This document shows positions 14,500-22,950 of a stretch of 64,000 nt of DNA, piece after piece. Origin of the DNA: Streptomyces sp. CHD11 (GTDB lineage Bacteria; Actinomycetota; Actinomycetes; Streptomycetales; Streptomycetaceae); NCBI RefSeq assembly GCF_018638295.1, contig NZ_JABTTS010000007.1, forward strand, positions 23,439 to 87,438, read 5' to 3'. The notes beneath the pieces were generated by a model. The model was not told the origin of the DNA. It worked only from the letters and a program-made list of their open reading frames with translations, and ran no database searches. Made by a program: the position numbers and the translations under genes. Position 1 is the first letter of the stretch; each line of letters starts with the position of its first letter.

Positions 14500-16562
14500 T
14501 CCTTACGTCCCCCAAGTCCACCCAGGGCGATTTGCATGGTCTGGTCGTTTCCGGGGTTGCCGCCCCCGGGGCCTCCCGGCCCTTCGGGGCCGCCCGATCC
14601 GCCCGGTGCGCCGTGGGAGCCGGCCCAGCTGGGCCGGTCCTGCGGCTGATGCGGCTGATGCGGCGGGTGCTGCTGCGCGGCGTACTGCTGCGGCATCTGC
14701 GGCAGCTCCTGCGTCCGGGGCGCGTCCGCGGCCTCCGGCTGCCGTCCCCCCGCGTGGGCACCGGGCTTCTTCCGGTCCTGCCGCATGCCGTGGCGCCAGG
14801 CGAACATCGGCGCGGCGGTGATGAGCAGGGCGAAGGTCGCCCAGATGACCATCGCCGGGTGCGAGTGTCCGTAGACGAAGCCCGCGGCGATGGAGCCGAC
14901 GAAGATCGCGATGAAGTACCAGTGGTACCGGAAGGTCCCGAACCAGGTGTCCGGGCTGGCCGAGTCGCCCTTGGGCGTGACCACGAACTTGCTCTTCCTG
15001 CGCAGGACCGCGTCGATCAGCGCCTTCGCGTAGAGCGGGGCCGACAGCGCGGACATCACCATGCCCGCCACGCCGCCGGAGCCCTCCGGCTCGTGCGGCG
15101 AGACGTTGTGGCGGCGGTTCCAGATGTAGAGGCCGATCTGCAGCGCCGAGGCGTTGCCGTAGAGCATCAGCCAGACCGCGGGATCGATGTTCACACCCGA
15201 GGCGCCCAGGCCCAGGAAGAGCGCGCAGCTGATCGCCGCGAGGATCCAGTTGAGGGCCGCCATCGGATAGAAGATGATCATCATGGTGTAGTTGAAGAGC
15301 TTGCTCGGCGGGAGCGAGTAGAAGCCCTTCCAGTACTGCCCGATGATCGTCTCGTACGTACCGCGCGACCAGCGCATCTGCTGGGTGAAGAAGTCCGTCC
15401 ACGCGTTGGGACCCTCGCCGACCGCCAGCACGTCCGGGGTGTAGACCGAGCGCCACTTCTTCCCCGTCGCCGGGTTCTTGTGGCGGTGCATCTCGAAGCC
15501 GGTCGCCATGTCCTCGGTGATCGAGTCGTACAGACCGCCGATCTGCTTCAGCGCCTTGATGCGTACGGCGTTGGAGGTGCCCACGAACATCGGCGAGCCG
15601 TAGCGGTTGCCGGCGCGCTGGATCAGGGCGTGGAAGAGGAACTGCTGGGACTCGGCGGCCTTGGTGACGAAGTTGTCGTAGTTGCCGTAGACCTGGGGGC
15701 CGATGACGAAGCCGACGTCCGGGTCTCGGAAGAAGCCGAGCATCCGCTCCAGGTAGTTCGCCATCGGGATGTGGTCGGTGTCGACCGAGGCGAAGTACTC
15801 GTAGTCGTCGCCGTGCGCGTCCAGCCAGGCGTTGTAGTTGCCGTGCTTGGTCTTGGCGCGGTGGGCGCCCTTCTTCTGGTTCCACTTGGCGACGCCCTTG
15901 CGGGAGAAGTGGCGCACGCCGAGACGGGCGCAGACCTCCTTCACCTCGGGGTCGTCGCCCTCGTCGAGCAGCCAGACGTGCATGGTGCCCCGGTGGCGGA
16001 TCCTGACGGCCGCCTCCAGGGTCTTCGTCACCATCTCGATCGGCTCCTTGCCGGGCACGAACGAGGTGAGGAAGGCCACACGGGTGCCGGTCTCCGGCAC
16101 CACCGGGACCGGGTCACGGGCGACCAGGGTGGCGTGCGCGTTCGACAGCACGTTCATGCAGCGGAAGAACTCGATCAGGCCGATCGAGACGAGCATGACG
16201 ATGTCGAGGGCCGGCAGCCACTCGAACTCCACGTAGTCCCGCTCGGTCCAGTGCGAGGGCTGCAGCAGCCACACCAGCAGCACCAGCGACAGCACCGGGG
16301 CCGCGATGAGCATCAGCGCGATGCGGATGCGGTGCGGCTCCTGGCCGATCAGCGAGCGGTACTCGACCTTGTAGGGCTTGTTCGGATCGGGCTGGGTGAG
16401 GGGACCCGCGAGCCGGCTGTAGTGCTCGTAGTCGTATCTCGGCAGCGTCTTCTTGATCCGGCGGAACGTGCCGGTGTTCCCTGTCCGATGGGCAGGAACC
16501 CTGAGCTGGGTGGTCTCGGACGGGTCATCGTCCTTCCGGGCGCCCGTCGGCGTCGACGTCAT
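14496..16562 (-). CDS. cslA: Cellulose synthase-like GT2 glycosyltransferase CslA
   Basis: This is a 688-residue processive family 2 glycosyltransferase. Two membrane helices (residues about 80-130) precede the cytosolic GT-A domain with the BcsA-type catalytic motifs DEGDD, VDTDH (DxD), TEDMAT (TED) and QQMRWSRG (Q(Q/R)xRW). Further helices and a Pro/Gln/Gly-rich cytoplasmic tail follow. CslA makes a beta-linked glycan at growing tips and interacts with DivIVA in S. coelicolor (established work). The tail, about 90 residues rich in HPPHQPHQPQ and GGPGG, is low complexity. It is the first gene of the cslA-glxA operon; GGGGGG lies 8 bases before ATG. Confidence 0.95.
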   Translation of the reverse strand: MTSTPTGARKDDDPSETTQLRVPAHRTGNTGTFRRIKKTLPRYDYEHYSRLAGPLTQPDPNKPYKVEYRSLIGQEPHRIRIALMLIAAPVLSLVLLVWLLQPSHWTERDYVEFEWLPALDIVMLVSIGLIEFFRCMNVLSNAHATLVARDPVPVVPETGTRVAFLTSFVPGKEPIEMVTKTLEAAVRIRHRGTMHVWLLDEGDDPEVKEVCARLGVRHFSRKGVAKWNQKKGAHRAKTKHGNYNAWLDAHGDDYEYFASVDTDHIPMANYLERMLGFFRDPDVGFVIGPQVYGNYDNFVTKAAESQQFLFHALIQRAGNRYGSPMFVGTSNAVRIKALKQIGGLYDSITEDMATGFEMHRHKNPATGKKWRSVYTPDVLAVGEGPNAWTDFFTQQMRWSRGTYETIIGQYWKGFYSLPPSKLFNYTMMIIFYPMAALNWILAAISCALFLGLGASGVNIDPAVWLMLYGNASALQIGLYIWNRRHNVSPHEPEGSGGVAGMVMSALSAPLYAKALIDAVLRRKSKFVVTPKGDSASPDTWFGTFRYHWYFIAIFVGSIAAGFVYGHSHPAMVIWATFALLITAAPMFAWRHGMRQDRKKPGAHAGGRQPEAADAPRTQELPQMPQQYAAQQHPPHQPHQPQDRPSWAGSHGAPGGSGGPEGPGGPGGGNPGNDQTMQIALGGLGGRKE

Positions 16563-16980
16563 GAGTCATCCCCCCACACACGCTCCCGCGCGTGTTTCGT
16601 CGCTTTCTTCCGTCCGTGTCGGTCCCCCTCGACCTTCACGGGCGTGTCAGTGGTCGACCGCTGTCACCACGTCATCCACACCTTATAGACACGCCGCGGC
16701 GCTCTTCCGGTTGCAGGACGCCCCCTCGGCATCACTTTCCGGACGGGCCCCTCGGCCCGCTCCGTGGGCAACCGGTTCCGTGCCCCCCAACCGCCGCGAA
16801 CCCGCAGCTTCTTGAAGAGACCAGGTTCTACGGTGTTCATCATGATCGCAAGGTGTGAAACGCGGTGTACACCGGACATAGGCGACTAATGTGACGCCCG
16901 GTGAGGCCGGTGGGGCCCTTGTCCCATACGTGGGACGAGAGGGTTCCGCTCAACGGGCGCGAGAGGATATCCGGCCAAAA
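16563..16980. other. Upstream region of cslA, no gene
   Basis: No coding sequence is credible here. It must hold the cslA promoter. A short inverted repeat ACACGC/GCGTGT is near 16577-16594 and a perfect 12-bp palindrome CGGTGTACACCG is at 16863-16874. I cannot assign either to a regulator. Confidence 0.45.
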
Positions 16981-17016
16981 CCGACGGGCCCCTCGTCTGC
17001 ACGAGGAGCCCGTCGG
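16981..17016 (-). terminator. Terminator after tRNA-Lys copy 1
   Basis: CCGACGGGC with CCTCGT pairs with ACGAGG and GCCCGTCGG around a CTGC loop, interrupted by one unpaired base per side. It begins five bases beyond the tRNA 3' end. Confidence 0.8.
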
Positions 17017-17021
17017 GTCGG

Positions 17022-17095
17022 TGCGCCGCCAGGGACTCGAACCCCGGACCCGCTGATTAAGAGTCAGCTGCTCTAACCAACTGAGCTAGCGGCGC
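17022..17095 (-). tRNA. tRNA-Lys (CTT), copy 1
   Basis: A full cloverleaf is present: acceptor GCGCCGC/GCGGCGC, D arm GCTC..GAGC, anticodon loop with CTT (CTGACTCTTAATCAG), T arm with GGTTCGAGTC, discriminator A. CCA is not encoded. The 74 bases are identical to those at 20903-20976 and 35683-35756. Confidence 0.97.
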
Positions 17096-17304
17096 GCGCT
17101 GACGGGGCAACTCTACAGGACCCCGGAGAGTGCCCCGGACCATCCCGGGGCGGGCGCGGGACCTCGTGCCCGTACCCCCGGACGGCCGGTTCGCGGTGCC
17201 TTTACATCATTCGGACCGTCAACATGCGCGTGCGCCGGACCGTTGCGACACTGGCCGTCGTGCACAGCCGTGGAGAAATCGGCCGGGAGTGTGAGGGGAA
17301 TCGC

Positions 17305-18672
17305 ATGGGGTCTCCGGTATTCGAGGAATTCGATCCGGCCGGTGACTGCGACTGTCCGGGCTGTGCGCACTGGCGGCGCGTGCTGCCGCATTCCCCGGCC
17401 GGCCGCTCCCCGGGGCACCCGGCGGCACGCCGGACCGCTCTCGTCGTGGCCGCCCTGGCGTCCGCCGCGATCGGCGCCCCCCTTGTCCCCGCCGCCCCCG
17501 CGGTCGCCGCCCCGCACGGCCGGCCGCCCGCGGAGACCGGTGTCACCGCAGGTGAGGAGCCAGGGACGCCTCAAGGACGGCAGGCGCCGCTGCACGGCCC
17601 CGACGGCCGGCCGGCCCCGCCCCCGCGGCCTCCGGGGTCCGTGCGGGCGCCCGCGATCACCCGCGCGGCCATCATCGAACGCGCCCAGAATTGGGTCACG
17701 CGGAAGGTTCCGTACAGCGTGAGCTCATTCTGGTCCGACGGTTACCGGCAGGACTGTTCGGGTTATGTGTCGATGGCCTGGAATCTGCCGGGGAACGAAT
17801 GGACCGGCAGCCTGGCACAGCACGCGGAGAGAATCGGCAAGGACGAACTACAGCCCGGCGACATACTGCTCTTCCACAATTCCGCCGACCCCTACAACGG
17901 GTCGCACGTCGTCCTGTTCGGCGGCTGGGCGGACTCCGCGCGCACCCGGTACGTGGCCTACGAGCAGACCAGCCCGCACACCCGGCGAGCGACCACTCCC
18001 TACGCCTACTGGAGCAACTCCGCGCGCTATGTGCCGTACCGCTACAAGGGGGTGACCGGCGGCACGGCGGGCGGTGCGGGCGAGCCGGCGGCCTCGCTGC
18101 CGTCCTGGACCTCGCTCCCCGGCGTGGCGCATTTCAGCCCCGGGGTGGACAGCGCATTCCTCACGAAACTTCGCGCGCTGCTCGTGAACAGGGGTGCCGG
18201 ACCGGTCCACGGCTCCCCGCCGGGCCCGCCTCGCGGGGACGCGGACCGCGGGACGGACCGGGCGTTCCAGGAGGCGCGGGGGCGGCGGGGAGCGGCGGGG
18301 AGCGGTCCGCCGGGACCGACGGCGGGGCGGCCGCCGGTGACCGGCGAGGGCCGGGACCTCCCGTCCGGAGCGTCATCTTCCCCTTCCGCTTACGGGACGG
18401 GCGGCCGGTCGTCCGTTCCCTCCTCGCACGGAGTTCCGGGCTGTCCGGGCCGGGGGCCGTTCCGCTCCGGCGCGGAGAACGACCATGTCACCCGGCTGGG
18501 CAGGCAACTGGTGGCCAAGGGGTTCGGGCGGCACTACACCGACGGGCCGGGTCCGCGCTGGGGCGAGGAGGACCGGCGCAACGTCGAGGCCTTCCAGCGC
18601 GCCCAGGGCTGGCGCGGCGGCGCGGCGAACGGCACCCCGGGCCCGGAGACCTGGCGCCGCCTCTTCTCCTGA
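17305..18672 (+). CDS. Secreted NlpC/P60 peptidase with peptidoglycan-binding domain
   Basis: The 455-residue protein starts with a short Cys motif (CDCPGCAHWRR, residues 15-25), then a hydrophobic segment (TALVVAALASAAIGAPLV) that could export or anchor it. An NlpC/P60-like cysteine peptidase domain follows, with catalytic Cys in RQDCSGYVSMAW and His in SHVVLFGGW. A Pro/Gly/Ser linker leads to two short peptidoglycan-binding repeats with FQEARGRRG and FQRAQGWRG. It should cleave or remodel cell-wall peptides. ATG at 17305 is chosen for its GAGGGGAA and because MGSPVFEEFDPA with the Cys motif is a recurring Streptomyces N-terminus. The SPFH gene follows 55 bp downstream. Confidence 0.85.
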   Translation: MGSPVFEEFDPAGDCDCPGCAHWRRVLPHSPAGRSPGHPAARRTALVVAALASAAIGAPLVPAAPAVAAPHGRPPAETGVTAGEEPGTPQGRQAPLHGPDGRPAPPPRPPGSVRAPAITRAAIIERAQNWVTRKVPYSVSSFWSDGYRQDCSGYVSMAWNLPGNEWTGSLAQHAERIGKDELQPGDILLFHNSADPYNGSHVVLFGGWADSARTRYVAYEQTSPHTRRATTPYAYWSNSARYVPYRYKGVTGGTAGGAGEPAASLPSWTSLPGVAHFSPGVDSAFLTKLRALLVNRGAGPVHGSPPGPPRGDADRGTDRAFQEARGRRGAAGSGPPGPTAGRPPVTGEGRDLPSGASSSPSAYGTGGRSSVPSSHGVPGCPGRGPFRSGAENDHVTRLGRQLVAKGFGRHYTDGPGPRWGEEDRRNVEAFQRAQGWRGGAANGTPGPETWRRLFS

Positions 18673-18727
18673 CCCACAGTCCGAGTCCCTCGATGTGCAG
18701 CATCTGGCGCGGAGGCTGGAGGCACGC

Positions 18728-20068
18728 ATGACCACGACGACGTCCCACACTCCCGAACACATCCCCGAGCCCACCCCGGGGCCCATTCCCGAGCCCACCC
18801 CGGGGCCCATTGCCGAACACGCCCCCGGGCCCATTGCCGAACACGCCCCCGGGCCCATTCCCGAACACGCCCCCGGGCCCATCCCCGAGCCGCTCACCGG
18901 GTCCGGGGAGTCCTCGGGCGGTGCGACGGTCACCCGTCCGGTCCGGCTCATCCACGCCGGGTCCACCACCGAGATCCCCATCCACCTGCTCTTCCGCGCA
19001 GACCACATCCGTCGTGCGGACCACACCGGCGACCCCGGTCACGACGACCGTGACACCGCCCACCCGGACGCCTCCGACGCCGCACCCCCCGTGCGACCGG
19101 GCTCCGCGCTCCTCGCCCACCGGCCGGCCGCCCGGCCGGATACGCCGGGCAGGGCGCAGCCACCCCGTCCGGCCATCCCCCGGGTGGACCCTGGCCTGGT
19201 GGAGCGGCCGGCCCGGGTGCTCCCCGGCGCCGCGGGCGTGCTCGCCGGCCTGTGCGGGACCGCCGGCTGCGCGGCCGCCTCGTGGTGGGCGGGCGTCATG
19301 CCGCCCCTCGCGGCGGAGGCGCTCGGGATCACCGCGCGGTCCGGCGCGCCCGGTCCCGGCCCCGCCCAGTGGGCCGCGTACGCGGCGGCCGGTGCCCTCG
19401 CGCTGTTCGGGTTCGGCGGGCTGGCCCGCGGCCGGACCGGCCGCGCCTGGGTGCTCGACCTGTTCGGCCGCTACCGGGGCACCGTACGGCGGACCGGACT
19501 CCTGTGGGTCAATCCCCTGTTGTTGCGCCGGCGGGTCGACGTCCGGTTGCGGCACTGGCGCGGTGAGCCGATGCCCGCGGCCGACCGGGGCGGTGTCGCG
19601 CTGCAGGTGACCGTGCTGGTGGTCTGGCGGGTACGGGACACCGCTCGCGCGGTGCTGGCCGTCGAGGACCACGAGACCTATCTGCGCCAGTGCGTCGAGG
19701 CCGCGCTGCCCCGGGTGCCGGTGGCCGCGCCGGGCGCGGGGCGGGGCGTGGTGGAGGCGGCGCAGGACGCGCTGACCCGGCTGGTGGCGGCGGACGCGGA
19801 GCCGGTGGGGGTGGAGGTGTTCGCGGTGCGGCCGGTGCGGGTGGAGTACGCGCCCGAGGTGGCGGCGGCGATGCACCGGCGGCGGATCGCCGCGCTGGAC
19901 GCGCAGCACCGGGCGACCGTGCTCGGCTCGGTGGTGGATTCGGTGGAGGACACGGTGACCCGGCTGACGATGCGGGGGCTGGTGGAGCTGGACGACTGCG
20001 AACGCAAGGCGCTGGTGAAGGACCTGACGGTGGCGTTCTGCGCGGGCCGGAGCGATTCGGGGCCGTGA
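18728..20068 (+). CDS. SPFH/Band 7 membrane protein with N-terminal repeat
   Basis: This 446-residue protein has a Pro/Glu/Gly-rich N-terminus with five copies of an 8-residue repeat (residues 13-52). Two membrane segments (VLAGLCGTAGCAAASWWAGV and WAAYAAAGALALFGFGGLA) and an SPFH domain (VTVLVVWRVRDTARAVLAVEDHETYLRQCVEAAL to about residue 430) follow. SPFH proteins oligomerise on membranes as flotillin-like scaffolds. The fold and the order two helices then SPFH fit known actinobacterial members. GGAGG precedes ATG at 18728. Function in the cell is not known; co-transcription with the NlpC/P60 gene is plausible. Confidence 0.85.
   Translation: MTTTTSHTPEHIPEPTPGPIPEPTPGPIAEHAPGPIAEHAPGPIPEHAPGPIPEPLTGSGESSGGATVTRPVRLIHAGSTTEIPIHLLFRADHIRRADHTGDPGHDDRDTAHPDASDAAPPVRPGSALLAHRPAARPDTPGRAQPPRPAIPRVDPGLVERPARVLPGAAGVLAGLCGTAGCAAASWWAGVMPPLAAEALGITARSGAPGPGPAQWAAYAAAGALALFGFGGLARGRTGRAWVLDLFGRYRGTVRRTGLLWVNPLLLRRRVDVRLRHWRGEPMPAADRGGVALQVTVLVVWRVRDTARAVLAVEDHETYLRQCVEAALPRVPVAAPGAGRGVVEAAQDALTRLVAADAEPVGVEVFAVRPVRVEYAPEVAAAMHRRRIAALDAQHRATVLGSVVDSVEDTVTRLTMRGLVELDDCERKALVKDLTVAFCAGRSDSGP
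18764..18883 (+). repeat. 24-bp tandem repeat, five copies, in the SPFH gene
   Basis: Five in-frame 24-bp units encode (P/A)E(P/H)(T/A)PGPI. The last three copies differ by only a few bases, suggesting recent slippage. Confidence 0.93.
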
Positions 20069-20164
20069 GGGACGCGGCCGATGCCGGGAACGCGTACGGA
20101 GGGCGGCCGGGGAACAGCTCCTGTGATTGGTATGGACATGCTCAATGCGCCCCCATAATCTGAA

Positions 20165-20180
20165 CTTGGTCTAGACCTAC
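20165..20180. promoter_or_regulatory. DasR-type dre site upstream of the LPMO gene
   Basis: TTGGTCTAGACCTA is centred on CTAG at 20171-20174 and closely matches the DasR operator core TGGTCTAGACCA, also seen as repeats in chitinase promoters. It lies 45 bp before the LPMO start. A -10-like CATAAT is at 20154-20159. N-acetylglucosamine-responsive control by DasR is therefore expected. Confidence 0.8.
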
Positions 20181-20224
20181 CTGCACGGCTCACTGAAACC
20201 CCCACGTTCTCCAGGAGCGGCAGT

Positions 20225-20833
20225 ATGCGCACAAGACGGACCAAGCTGTACGCAGCCGCGGTGGGACTGGCCACGACCGGAGCACTCGTGCTCTCCTCCG
20301 GTGGTGCCAGCGGCCACGGCTACACCGATCTGCCGATCAGCAGGCAGAAGCTCTGCCAGAACGGCACGGTCACCAACTGCGGATCCATCCAGTGGGAGCC
20401 GCAGAGCGTCGAGGGCCCGAAGGGCTTCCCCGCCTCGGGCGCCGCCGACGGGCAGCTCTGCTCGGCCAACAACGCGCGGTTCGGCCAGCTCGACAGCCCG
20501 CGGACCCCCTCGGGCGGCGCCTGGCCCACCACCCGGGTGTCGGGCGGCCAGAACTACACCTTCCGGTGGCAGTTCACGGTGATGCACGCCACCACCGACT
20601 TCAAGTACTACGTCACCAGGCCGGGCTGGAACCAGAACCACAACCTGGCCCGGTCCGACCTCAACCTGACACCGTTCCTGACGGTGCCCTACAACGGCCA
20701 GCGCCCGCCGGCGACGCTGTCGCACAGCGGCCGTCTGCCGTCCGGGCTCAGCGGCCACCACGTGATCCTCGCGGTGTGGACGATCCATGACACGGGCAAC
20801 GCGTTCTACGCCTGCTCCGACGTCACGTTCTGA
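20225..20833 (+). CDS. AA10 lytic polysaccharide monooxygenase (chitin-binding)
   Basis: This 202-residue secreted protein has a signal peptide (MRTRRTKLYAAAVGLATTG..) cleaved before HGYTDLPISR, giving the N-terminal His needed for the copper brace. The second copper His is in FTVMHATTDF. Single-domain length and the disulfide-type Cys pattern fit AA10 (former CBM33) chitin-active enzymes such as Streptomyces Chb/CHB1. It oxidatively cleaves crystalline chitin, helping chitinases. AGGAG lies before ATG, and the dre site upstream links it to DasR and GlcNAc signalling. Confidence 0.95.
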   Translation: MRTRRTKLYAAAVGLATTGALVLSSGGASGHGYTDLPISRQKLCQNGTVTNCGSIQWEPQSVEGPKGFPASGAADGQLCSANNARFGQLDSPRTPSGGAWPTTRVSGGQNYTFRWQFTVMHATTDFKYYVTRPGWNQNHNLARSDLNLTPFLTVPYNGQRPPATLSHSGRLPSGLSGHHVILAVWTIHDTGNAFYACSDVTF

Positions 20834-20867
20834 GTACCGCAGGGAACACCGCGTCACCCGCACGTCA

Positions 20868-20897
20868 AAGGGCCTCTCGCTCCCACGAGAGGCCCTT
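20868..20897. terminator. Bidirectional terminator between LPMO and tRNA-Lys copy 2
   Basis: AAGGGCCTCTCG (20868-20879) and CGAGAGGCCCTT (20886-20897) are perfect 12-bp arms around a 6-base loop between the convergent LPMO and tRNA genes. Confidence 0.88.
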
Positions 20898-20902
20898 CCA
20901 GG

Positions 20903-20976
20903 TGCGCCGCCAGGGACTCGAACCCCGGACCCGCTGATTAAGAGTCAGCTGCTCTAACCAACTGAGCTAGCGGCGC
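20903..20976 (-). tRNA. tRNA-Lys (CTT), copy 2
   Basis: The 74 bases are identical to copies 1 and 3, with anticodon CTT in the same loop and no encoded CCA. Confidence 0.97.
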
Positions 20977-21042
20977 ATGACTCCCACCGTCCGCTCGCGC
21001 GGTCGGCGACGGAAAAATAATACCCGCTCCGGGAGGGTGGTT

Positions 21043-21120
21043 CCGACCAGCCACCGACCAGCCACCGGCCACCGACCAGCCACCGGCCACCGGCCACCGA
21101 CCGGCCACCCACCGGCCGGA
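21043..21120. repeat. CCACCGG / CCACCGACCAG tandem repeat
   Basis: Seven- and eleven-base units (CCACCGG and CCACCGACCAG) alternate irregularly for about 78 bp in the gap downstream of the IclR gene. It looks like slippage-prone non-coding sequence. Confidence 0.8.
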
Positions 21121-21153
21121 CCGGTTCTCCGGTTCCCGCGTCCCCCGGACCGT

Positions 21154-21912
21154 CTAGATCGTCAGCGAGAGCAGGACCGGTGCCGCGTTGCGGTTGAGGG
21201 TGTCGGCGGCCCGGCGCAGCCGGTGGGCGTGCTCGACCGGGAGGGACAGGGCCAGGCAGCCGGCCGAGGAACCGGCCGTGATGGGGACGGCCGCGCAGAC
21301 CGTGCCCACCGCGTACTCCTGGAGGTCCAGCACCGGCACCGTGGGCGGCTGCGATGCCAGCCGGGAGAGCAGCAGCCGGTCGCTGGTGATGGTGCGCGAG
21401 GTGAGCCGGGCCATCCGGTGCCGGGCGAGATGGTCGCGCCGGCCGTCGTGGTCGAGCTGGGTGAGCAGGCTCTTGCCCATCGCCGTGGCGTGCGCGGAGG
21501 AGCGGAAGTCCACCCACTCGTTGACCTTGGGTGTGGCCGGACCGTCGGCGTACTGGGTGACCTCGACCTCTCCGTCCACGTACCGGGTGATGTAGACGGC
21601 GGCGCCCACGGAGTCGCGGAGCCGGTCCAGCGTGCGCTGCAGCCTGTCGCGCAGTGCCCGGTCGTGTCCCTCGGCGGAGCAGAGGCGGGTGAAGGCCGCT
21701 CCGGTCACATAGGCGCCGTCGGCGATCTGCTCGACGTAGGCCTCGCGGCGCAGCATCCGCAGCAGGGTGGTCAGCCGCTCGGCGGGGATGCCGGTCTCAC
21801 GGGCGAGTTCGGTGTCGGTGACTCCTGTGTCGCGCCGCGCCACCGTCTCCAGGGCGCGCAGGGCGTCCTGGACCGAGTGGTACGACACGGTCGGCTCGTG
21901 CCTCAGCGCCAC
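21154..21912 (-). CDS. IclR-family transcriptional regulator
   Basis: The 252-residue protein has an N-terminal winged HTH (TELARETGIPAERLTTLLRML, near residues 35-55) and a C-terminal effector domain with AHATAMGKSLLTQL and YAVGTVCAAVPI. IclR regulators commonly sense small carboxylic acids and control adjacent catabolic genes. It is transcribed in the same direction as, and downstream of, the ABC transporter operon at 22165-25217, and is the likely local regulator of the cluster. GTG at 21912 is chosen because GGGGGAAA precedes it; longer forms lack support. A perfect 20-bp palindrome lies upstream. Confidence 0.85.
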   Translation of the reverse strand: MALRHEPTVSYHSVQDALRALETVARRDTGVTDTELARETGIPAERLTTLLRMLRREAYVEQIADGAYVTGAAFTRLCSAEGHDRALRDRLQRTLDRLRDSVGAAVYITRYVDGEVEVTQYADGPATPKVNEWVDFRSSAHATAMGKSLLTQLDHDGRRDHLARHRMARLTSRTITSDRLLLSRLASQPPTVPVLDLQEYAVGTVCAAVPITAGSSAGCLALSLPVEHAHRLRRAADTLNRNAAPVLLSLTI

Positions 21913-22038
21913 GGTTTCCCCCTGCGCTCGCGTTCGGGGCCGTAATCCGGTCAGCGAATCCCCTCCACCATAGCCGTCAAACGGCATCCGGCGGGCGGGG
22001 GTTGACAAGATTACGGCCCTCTCAACTGCGGCGCCGAC

Positions 22039-22058
22039 CCGCTGGCATATGCCAGCGG
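22039..22058. promoter_or_regulatory. Perfect 20-bp palindrome upstream of the IclR gene
   Basis: CCGCTGGCATATGCCAGCGG is a perfect palindrome with no spacer, 127 bp before the IclR start codon. Length and symmetry fit an IclR-type operator; binding is inferred. Confidence 0.7.
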
Positions 22059-22164
22059 AATGACCCACGGCGCGGACCTCGGGCGTGTGCCCGCGCCCGC
22101 ACCGCGCCTCAGCCGCAGCCGTACCACAGCCGCACCGCGGATCCTCCGCGGATACGCGCCGTGG

Positions 22165-22950
22165 TCAGAGGATGGCGCTGAGGAACTCCCGCGTCCGGTC
22201 GTTCTCCGGCTCGTTGAAGATCTGCTCCGGCGGACCCGTCTCGATGACCCGGCCCGCGTCGAACATCAGCACCTGGTCGGAGATGTCCCGGGCGAAGTTC
22301 ATCTCGTGGGTCACACAGAGCATGGTGATGTCGGTGGTGCGGGCGATGTCCCGCAGCAGGTCGAGGACGCCCGCGACCAGCTCGGGGTCGAGCGCCGAGG
22401 TCACCTCGTCCAGGAGCAGCACCTTCGGCCGCATCGCCAGTGCCCGCGCGATCGCCACGCGCTGCTGCTGGCCGCCGGAGAGCTGCGCCGGACGGGCGTC
22501 GCACTTGTCGGCCAGGCCCACCATGTCGAGCAGCCCCTTGGCCCGCTCCACGGCCTCGTCCCTGGACATGCCGAGCACGGTGACCGGTGCCTCGGTGATG
22601 TTGCGCAGCACGCTCATGTTCGGGAACAGGTTGAACTGCTGGAACACCATCCCGATCTGCTTGCGCGCCTCCCGCCGCTCCTTCTCGGAGGCCGGGAACA
22701 GCTTCTTGCCGTCCACGGTGATCGTGCCCTCGTCGGGCTTGAGCAGCGTCATGAGCAGCCGCAGGATCGTCGTCTTGCCCGACCCGGAGGGGCCGATCAG
22801 GGTGACGTGCTTGCCCGCGTCGACGGAGAAGTCCAGGTGGTCGAGGACGGTGTTCTCCCCGAACCGCTTGGTGACCTGCTCGAAGCGGATCAGCTCACCG
22901 GTACTGCGCTCGGGGCTCTTCTCGGGATTGGGGACAGTGTCAGTGGGCAA
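22165..22950 (-). CDS. ehuA: Polar amino-acid ABC transporter ATP-binding protein (EhuA-like)
   Basis: This 261-residue ATPase has Walker A GPSGSGKTT, Q-loop VFQQFNLFP, signature LSGGQQQRVAIARAL, Walker B VLLLDEVTSALDP and the switch His in CVTHEM. It belongs to the polar amino-acid uptake subfamily (GlnQ/HisP), to which ectoine importer EhuA belongs. TTG at 22950 is chosen because GGAG precedes it and the start lies inside the end of the permease gene (11-bp overlap). The gene closes the four-gene transporter operon. Substrate identity is inferred only from the family. Confidence 0.85.
   Translation of the reverse strand: MPTDTVPNPEKSPERSTGELIRFEQVTKRFGENTVLDHLDFSVDAGKHVTLIGPSGSGKTTILRLLMTLLKPDEGTITVDGKKLFPASEKERREARKQIGMVFQQFNLFPNMSVLRNITEAPVTVLGMSRDEAVERAKGLLDMVGLADKCDARPAQLSGGQQQRVAIARALAMRPKVLLLDEVTSALDPELVAGVLDLLRDIARTTDITMLCVTHEMNFARDISDQVLMFDAGRVIETGPPEQIFNEPENDRTREFLSAIL

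Noticed and set aside
16891..17076. Small frame across the tRNA-Lys copy 1 region (ending PGTRTPDPLIKSQLL)
   Set aside because: It reads through the tRNA and its terminator on the opposite strand. Such peptides are a common misannotation produced by tRNA genes.
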